Shown: positions 16,589-20,333 of the stretch, piece after piece
Numbering within the stretch: the stretch's first letter is position 1
How the letters are laid out: each line of letters opens with the position of its first letter
NCBI GenBank assembly: GCA_013286985.1
Contig: JABDEQ010000048.1
Location: 1 to 20,333 of the forward strand
Length of the DNA stretch: 20,333 bases
Direction: 5' to 3'
Origin: Bacteroidota bacterium
GTDB taxonomy: Bacteria; Bacteroidota; Bacteroidia; Sphingobacteriales; Sphingobacteriaceae
Translations under genes and position numbers: made by a program
Notes under the pieces: model-generated
The model's database searches: none
Told to the model about the DNA's origin: nothing
The model's input: only the letters and a program-made list of their open reading frames with translations

Positions 16589-17062
16589 TTATTTGGTCGA
16601 TGTTCCGGCATTGGTATCCGGTGTATCATGTACGTTTTCTGCTACATGTTCAGTTTGCAATTCCTTATTTTCTTCAGCAATGTTATGTTCAGCAACATTA
16701 TGCGTAGTCTCGTTGTTATTATAGTGCGTATCGCTTACAGGCACCGAATTTTGCGCAGGACGAATAACGCCGGCTGCCGCAGTTGTTTCAGTACTGGTTG
16801 AAGAAGGCTGATCCTGCTGATGAGCAGCTGCAGCTTCATCTAATTTTTTTTCCTCTCTTTTTTCCTCGAAACTGTTAATCTGGTTATTAATTTCCCGCTT
16901 AACCCCTTCCGATGCGTCTTTAAAGTCGCGAATACCCTTACCCAACCCACGTGCTATTTCAGGAAGCTTTTCGCCACCAAAAAGCAATAACGCGATAAAG
17001 ATAATTATCAGCATGTCTGATGAAAAAAGATTGCTAAAAAATAAAAGAACCGGAGTATGCAT
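16589..17062 (-). CDS. tatA: TatA-type twin-arginine translocase subunit with long acidic tail
   Basis: This 157-residue protein has a transmembrane helix at about 17-28 (MLIIIFIALLLF) followed by FGGEKLPEIARGLGKGIRDFKDAS, the TatA amphipathic helix signature. Asp16, just before the helix, may be the polar residue that most TatA/TatB proteins keep there, which supports the start at 17062 over Met17. After about residue 55 come a charged coiled-coil-like segment (INSFEEKREEKKLDEA) and a long, mostly acidic low-complexity tail of about 85 residues. The length is TatB-like but the hinge is FGG, so I call it TatA-type; because Bacteroidota often lack a clear TatB, it might fill that role (inference). 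A TATATTTG box lies 19 bases upstream, and the small tatA follows. Confidence 0.9.
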   Translation of the reverse strand: MHTPVLLFFSNLFSSDMLIIIFIALLLFGGEKLPEIARGLGKGIRDFKDASEGVKREINNQINSFEEKREEKKLDEAAAAHQQDQPSSTSTETTAAAGVIRPAQNSVPVSDTHYNNNETTHNVAEHNIAEENKELQTEHVAENVHDTPDTNAGTSTK

Positions 17063-17080
17063 CTTTTCTAATTTAATCTA

Positions 17081-17088
17081 CAAATATA
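17081..17088 (-). promoter_or_regulatory. candidate -7 promoter box for the two tatA genes
   Basis: On the - strand this reads TATATTTG, a full match to the Bacteroidota TAnnTTTG -7 element, in the 54-base gap between the EnvC-like gene and the larger tatA. It would start transcription about 10 bases before the ATG. No convincing -33 element is seen, and such a short AT-rich box can arise by chance. Confidence 0.35.
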
Positions 17089-17116
17089 GAGAATAAAATA
17101 TTATAACGTTTAAAAA

Positions 17117-18415
17117 CTAGTTTGGCGCCAGCCAAATTTTAGGATTTACAGGTGTCATTCCTTTATACAAATCAAATGTAACAATGGCTTCGCCTGTTGT
17201 TGCATCGGTAGCTACTGTACCTATCACCTCTTTTGTATTAACCTTTTGACCTTCTTTTACATTATATGATCGCAAATTTGAATAAGCCGTAAAGTACTCA
17301 CCATGTTTTATAACTACTAAAAATGTGCCACTAACATTTGAAATACGTGTTACCTGCCCCTGGAATACTGCTCTTACCGAAGCTCCCGGATTGGTTTTAA
17401 TATCCCATCCGTAGCTTTCGTTTTTGATGCCTTCGTTATCCATATATATTCCAAAGCCCTGTTTTACGCTTCCGTTTGCAACCGGCCACGGTAATGCCCC
17501 TCTGTTACCCAAAAAGTCGCTTGATAATTTAGCTGCTTCGGGCGTTGCATTCAATACCTCGCTCGTGGTCGAATTTTTAGTAATTGCTTTCGCCTTTGGA
17601 ACAGCTGCTACCTCTTTATTTTCGGCTTTTGCTTTGGCTTCTGCGGCTTTTTGCTCTGCCCTCGCCTGTTCTTCTGCTTTACGCCTGGCCTCCTCAATCT
17701 CCCTGCGGATAGCTGCATTTATTTCCTTATTGGTCTTAGCTATTTTTCTTTGAACATCCTGCTGCTGCTGCTTTATCAAACCTTCGTGCTTTGATAAATC
17801 GGCCACCACCTGTACCTGGTTGTTTTTCTCAACCCCAAGGGTTTCTTTTTCCTTCTCCTGGTCAACCAGCAAACTGCTTTTCTCTTTTTTACTTTTATCC
17901 AGCTCGTTTATCTTAACATGCAATTCGGTCTGCGTTTCTTGTATATAACCGGCCTGTCTTTCACGGTAAGTTCCAATCTGTTGTAAATATTTTAAACGTT
18001 TGTAAGCCTGGTTAAAGTCTTTCGCCGCAAAAATAAACATCAGCTTATTATATGCACTTTGATTGCGGTAGGTAAAAAGAACCATCGCAGCATACTCTGT
18101 TTTCAGTTGGGTTAACTGGCTTTGCAGGTTATGAACATAATTATTACTTTCGGATATTTGGTTGTCCAGGTTTCTGACTTCCGAGTTTATGTTTTTAATT
18201 TTTTCTTCCCGCAGTCCAATCTGTTGCTTTAAAATATTCAGCTGCTTTAAGGTAGCTTTCTTATTATTTACGGTTTCCTGGTATTCGTGATTAAGCTCTT
18301 CCAATTGCTTGGTAAGCTCTTCCCGTTGGTGTTTTAATTCGGTACTGGTTTGCGCATGTGCTGCAATTGCAGCAAAAACAAATATTAAAAGGAATAATAT
18401 TTTAATAAACTTCAT
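17117..18415 (-). CDS. EnvC-like LytM (M23) factor with coiled coil, probably catalytically inactive
   Basis: Proteins of this type activate cell-wall amidases at division sites rather than cutting peptidoglycan themselves. The 432 residues comprise a signal peptide (cleavage probably at AHA|Q, about residue 21), a long coiled coil (about 25-235) built from Lys/Glu/Gln-rich heptads, an Ala/Lys/Glu-rich linker (about 240-285) and a C-terminal LytM/M23 domain (about 305-432). The M23 zinc ligands look lost: the first motif is YGWDI (335-339) without the preceding His, the Y.HL motif is YSNL (378-381), and the terminal HxH is replaced by IVTF (about 411-414). This is the EnvC pattern. The active-site loss is read from the sequence; amidase activation is inferred from the family. 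It follows the DUF4292 gene by 58 bases on the same strand, and the tat genes come next. Confidence 0.9.
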   Translation of the reverse strand: MKFIKILFLLIFVFAAIAAHAQTSTELKHQREELTKQLEELNHEYQETVNNKKATLKQLNILKQQIGLREEKIKNINSEVRNLDNQISESNNYVHNLQSQLTQLKTEYAAMVLFTYRNQSAYNKLMFIFAAKDFNQAYKRLKYLQQIGTYRERQAGYIQETQTELHVKINELDKSKKEKSSLLVDQEKEKETLGVEKNNQVQVVADLSKHEGLIKQQQQDVQRKIAKTNKEINAAIRREIEEARRKAEEQARAEQKAAEAKAKAENKEVAAVPKAKAITKNSTTSEVLNATPEAAKLSSDFLGNRGALPWPVANGSVKQGFGIYMDNEGIKNESYGWDIKTNPGASVRAVFQGQVTRISNVSGTFLVVIKHGEYFTAYSNLRSYNVKEGQKVNTKEVIGTVATDATTGEAIVTFDLYKGMTPVNPKIWLAPN

Positions 18416-18473
18416 CTCTTATGTAAACTTGTTTAACGCAGGCCGTTATTTAATATTTGTTTATTGCGTACTA

Positions 18474-19307
18474 TTAATTTACCGGGGTATACCTTGAAGG
18501 AATACTAAAAGGAAAATCAAGTGCCTGGTCAAAATCAACTTTTATGTAGTGCAAATTAACCAGTATTTTTTTATCTTTTACTATAGATGATATATCTATT
18601 TGCGATGGCATGGTTCTGTTATCAGCCTGAATGAATACACTGTTAACAACCTGCAATGATTGGGCCGTACTTTGATTATCAAGATTTGTTTGGTTAACCT
18701 TCAAATCGGCGTCAATCAAAACTTTATAAACAATACCCTGCATATTACCTGTTATTGTAGTAATGCCGTTAGCAGTATCAAAGGTGCCATCTTCACTTAA
18801 TAATTCAGGAATGGCATTACCAATTAATAATGATTCGATAGTTTTATAATTAACCTGCTTACCTGCAATTGTATTTAAATAACTGAAAGGCTGTTTGATA
18901 TACACACTCTGCAAACGATTAATCACCAAAATGCTATCGGGTGTAATTAAAGCACGGGCAACCTCAATGCCGGCAATGGCGGTTATTGATACCCATATTT
19001 TTTGATCCCGTTTGATACGGATGTTGAGTGTAACGTCATTGCTGCTGCCGCCAATATTCAGCTTTGTGCGAGCCTTGCCAGAGAAAGAATCAAAGTTGAT
19101 TTGAGCCGATTTAATGGCATTTATTTTTGCCACTTTACTATCAATTGCCTTTGAGGTAGTGTCAGTTGTGTTTCTTTTAGCAATAATTTGTTTTTTTGCC
19201 TTACAGCTCACTATCGCTAACAACAAACAAATTGTGAACAATTTTATATAGGCGGCTCCGCCACGGAAACTGCCATATAAAACTTTATTCGATGTATTTT
19301 CTTTCAT
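18474..19307 (-). CDS. DUF4292 lipoprotein, possibly LolB-like
   Basis: The 277-residue product has a lipoprotein signal: a 22-residue n-region, a hydrophobic core (LFTICLLLA) and the lipobox IVSC with lipidated Cys35. The following KAKK may affect sorting. The rest fits DUF4292, a family widespread in Bacteroidota. Its middle part (FSGKARTKLNI, then KIWVSITAIAGIEVARALI, then YIKQPFSYL and ESLLIGNAIPE) recalls the order of strands and the WL.G element of LolB, the outer-membrane receptor that inserts lipoproteins, which makes a lipoprotein or lipid carrier role plausible but unproven. The start overlaps the end of the TPR gene by 23 bases, so the two are probably translated together. The EnvC-like gene follows 58 bases later. 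This TPR, DUF4292, M23 order is, as I recall, common in the phylum. Confidence 0.85.
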   Translation of the reverse strand: MKENTSNKVLYGSFRGGAAYIKLFTICLLLAIVSCKAKKQIIAKRNTTDTTSKAIDSKVAKINAIKSAQINFDSFSGKARTKLNIGGSSNDVTLNIRIKRDQKIWVSITAIAGIEVARALITPDSILVINRLQSVYIKQPFSYLNTIAGKQVNYKTIESLLIGNAIPELLSEDGTFDTANGITTITGNMQGIVYKVLIDADLKVNQTNLDNQSTAQSLQVVNSVFIQADNRTMPSQIDISSIVKDKKILVNLHYIKVDFDQALDFPFSIPSRYTPVN

Positions 19308-20333
19308 TTATTTTTTGGTCTAAAATAGGCGATTTATCACCATTTGCTTTTGCTTTTTTCCAATTCTCAACAGCAACGTCAATATTGCCCAGATGGTACA
19401 TAATATCACCATAATGCTCTGATTTTACGGCACTTTTATCCTTATCATGAGCCAATGCCTTCTCCATCCATTCTTTTGCCGCAGCGTAATCTTTTTGTTT
19501 AAATAATATCCAGGCATAAGTATCTTCAAATGATGCATTATTGGGTTGCAAATCATTTGAATGTTTTGACATGGCGGCTGCCCTATCCAGCTTTTCGCCC
19601 CGTACAGATAAATAGTAAGCGTAATTGTTTAAAGTAAAAACGTTATCGGGATTATAGCTCAACGCCTTTTCGTAAGCTTCGTCAGAGCTTTTATTATCTT
19701 TCAAATCGTGATAACAATCACCTAATGACGAATAGCTTTGCGAAAGCAGATCTTTATCCTGAAACTCTAACGTGGTTGCATTTTTTATGTAACCTAAAGC
19801 TTTATTAACATCCTTTTTTTGCAACCAGGCAACACCTACCAGGTAATTCATCCAGGCTTGATTTGGGAAAAGAGACAAAGAGTTTTCACCATCTTTAATA
19901 GCGCCGTCAAGATCGTTATCCCCCAATTCAATCCGCACTAATTGCTCCTGTACCTCATAAACCTGGCTATTAAGCGCTATCGATTTCTGATACATTGCTT
20001 TGGCATCCTTTATCTTATCATTTTGCAAAAGCATATCTCCGTAAATGGCATATGCACGGGAATCGTCAGGATGTGCCACAGTAATTATCCGGCTCAATTC
20101 CAATGCACTGGCTTTAGCATCGGGATCAGGGAATTTGGGGATGTAACCCAATACGATTTTTATTTTTTGGTTGATATCAATATCTGGAATAGCAAAAGCC
20201 ATGGTAAGTTCATCATAACTGGCTTCGTAATTTTTTTTATCCCTGTATACATCAGCTAACGCCAGGTGGACCAAGCCATTGTCGGGAGCATTCTTTTCTG
20301 CAGTTTGCAATACTTTTAACGCTTTATCATTAA
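19285..20333 (-). CDS. Tetratricopeptide repeat protein (5' end outside window)
   Basis: The frame is open from the right window edge to the TAA at 19287-19285. An in-frame TTG at 20308-20310 is not a convincing start, because coding sequence (NDKALKVL) continues upstream of it. The roughly 348 visible residues are tandem 34-residue TPR units, about eight to ten, with typical motifs such as AKAMYQKSIALNS, SDEAYEKALSYNPDN, LNNYAYYLS and AAKEWMEKALA. TPR solenoids bind other proteins; here the partner is unknown. No signal peptide can be judged, as the N-terminus is missing. The gene overlaps the DUF4292 lipoprotein gene by 23 bases, which suggests a joint role in the envelope, perhaps as a periplasmic or lipid-anchored scaffold (inference). 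Confidence 0.88.
   Translation of the reverse strand, partial: NDKALKVLQTAEKNAPDNGLVHLALADVYRDKKNYEASYDELTMAFAIPDIDINQKIKIVLGYIPKFPDPDAKASALELSRIITVAHPDDSRAYAIYGDMLLQNDKIKDAKAMYQKSIALNSQVYEVQEQLVRIELGDNDLDGAIKDGENSLSLFPNQAWMNYLVGVAWLQKKDVNKALGYIKNATTLEFQDKDLLSQSYSSLGDCYHDLKDNKSSDEAYEKALSYNPDNVFTLNNYAYYLSVRGEKLDRAAAMSKHSNDLQPNNASFEDTYAWILFKQKDYAAAKEWMEKALAHDKDKSAVKSEHYGDIMYHLGNIDVAVENWKKAKANGDKSPILDQKINERKYIE

Noticed and set aside
20308..20310. TTG as the start of the TPR gene
   Set aside because: The same frame continues in TPR-like sequence up to the window edge, so the real start lies outside.
1..20333. Mobile elements, CRISPR arrays, tRNA genes or a defence system
   Set aside because: I looked for repeated spacers, transposase motifs, cloverleaf pairs and phage genes and saw none; gene content and composition look uniform and core-like.

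Overview
The window looks like core chromosome of a Bacteroidota bacterium, most likely family Sphingobacteriaceae (Mucilaginibacter or Pedobacter type). This is inferred from gene content and style, not from a marker gene. The evidence is a full-length SprA (type IX secretion translocon), a head-GIN-domain protein, a DUF4292 lipoprotein, AT-rich DNA, genes without clear Shine-Dalgarno sequences, and promoter-like TAnnTTTG boxes typical of the phylum. I saw no tRNA, rRNA, insertion sequence, CRISPR array or prophage.

Layout. Positions 1-3080 are on the + strand: the 3' part of one AsmA-like envelope protein, a complete tandem paralogue joined to it by a 1-nt TAATG overlap, then a small secreted head-GIN (DUF2807) protein. 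This rightward block meets a long leftward block at a near-perfect 27-bp inverted repeat (3090-3147) that works as a terminator in both directions and also encodes the end of sprA. From 20333 down to 3133 everything is on the - strand, in transcription order: TPR protein (cut by the window edge), DUF4292 lipoprotein, EnvC-like LytM factor with coiled coil, two TatA-type proteins, GatA, a lytic transglycosylase with LysM domains, NADP-type malic enzyme fused to a phosphotransacetylase domain, RuvA and SprA. Likely transcription breaks lie after the small tatA (hairpin plus T tract, 16222-16271) and after the transglycosylase (13155-13186). Promoter-like -7 boxes lie before the larger tatA and before maeB.

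How the genes fit together. Most genes concern the cell envelope: protein export (SprA across the outer membrane, TatA across the inner membrane), peptidoglycan cutting and its control (transglycosylase, EnvC-like), a lipoprotein that may be LolB-like, and AsmA-like proteins of the type linked to lipid transport. GatA (tRNA amidation), MaeB (malate to pyruvate) and RuvA (Holliday junction branch migration) are housekeeping genes placed among them.

I found no clearly new multi-gene system. The most useful leads are the tandem AsmA-like paralogues with a shared C-terminal motif and a basic tail, the possible LolB-like role of the DUF4292 protein, the sprA stop codon buried in a bidirectional terminator, the hairpin just before gatA, and the compound hairpin at the end of the transglycosylase gene. 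No gene-free stretch exceeds 300 bases; the longest, 13103-13329, holds a promoter box, a terminator and that hairpin.
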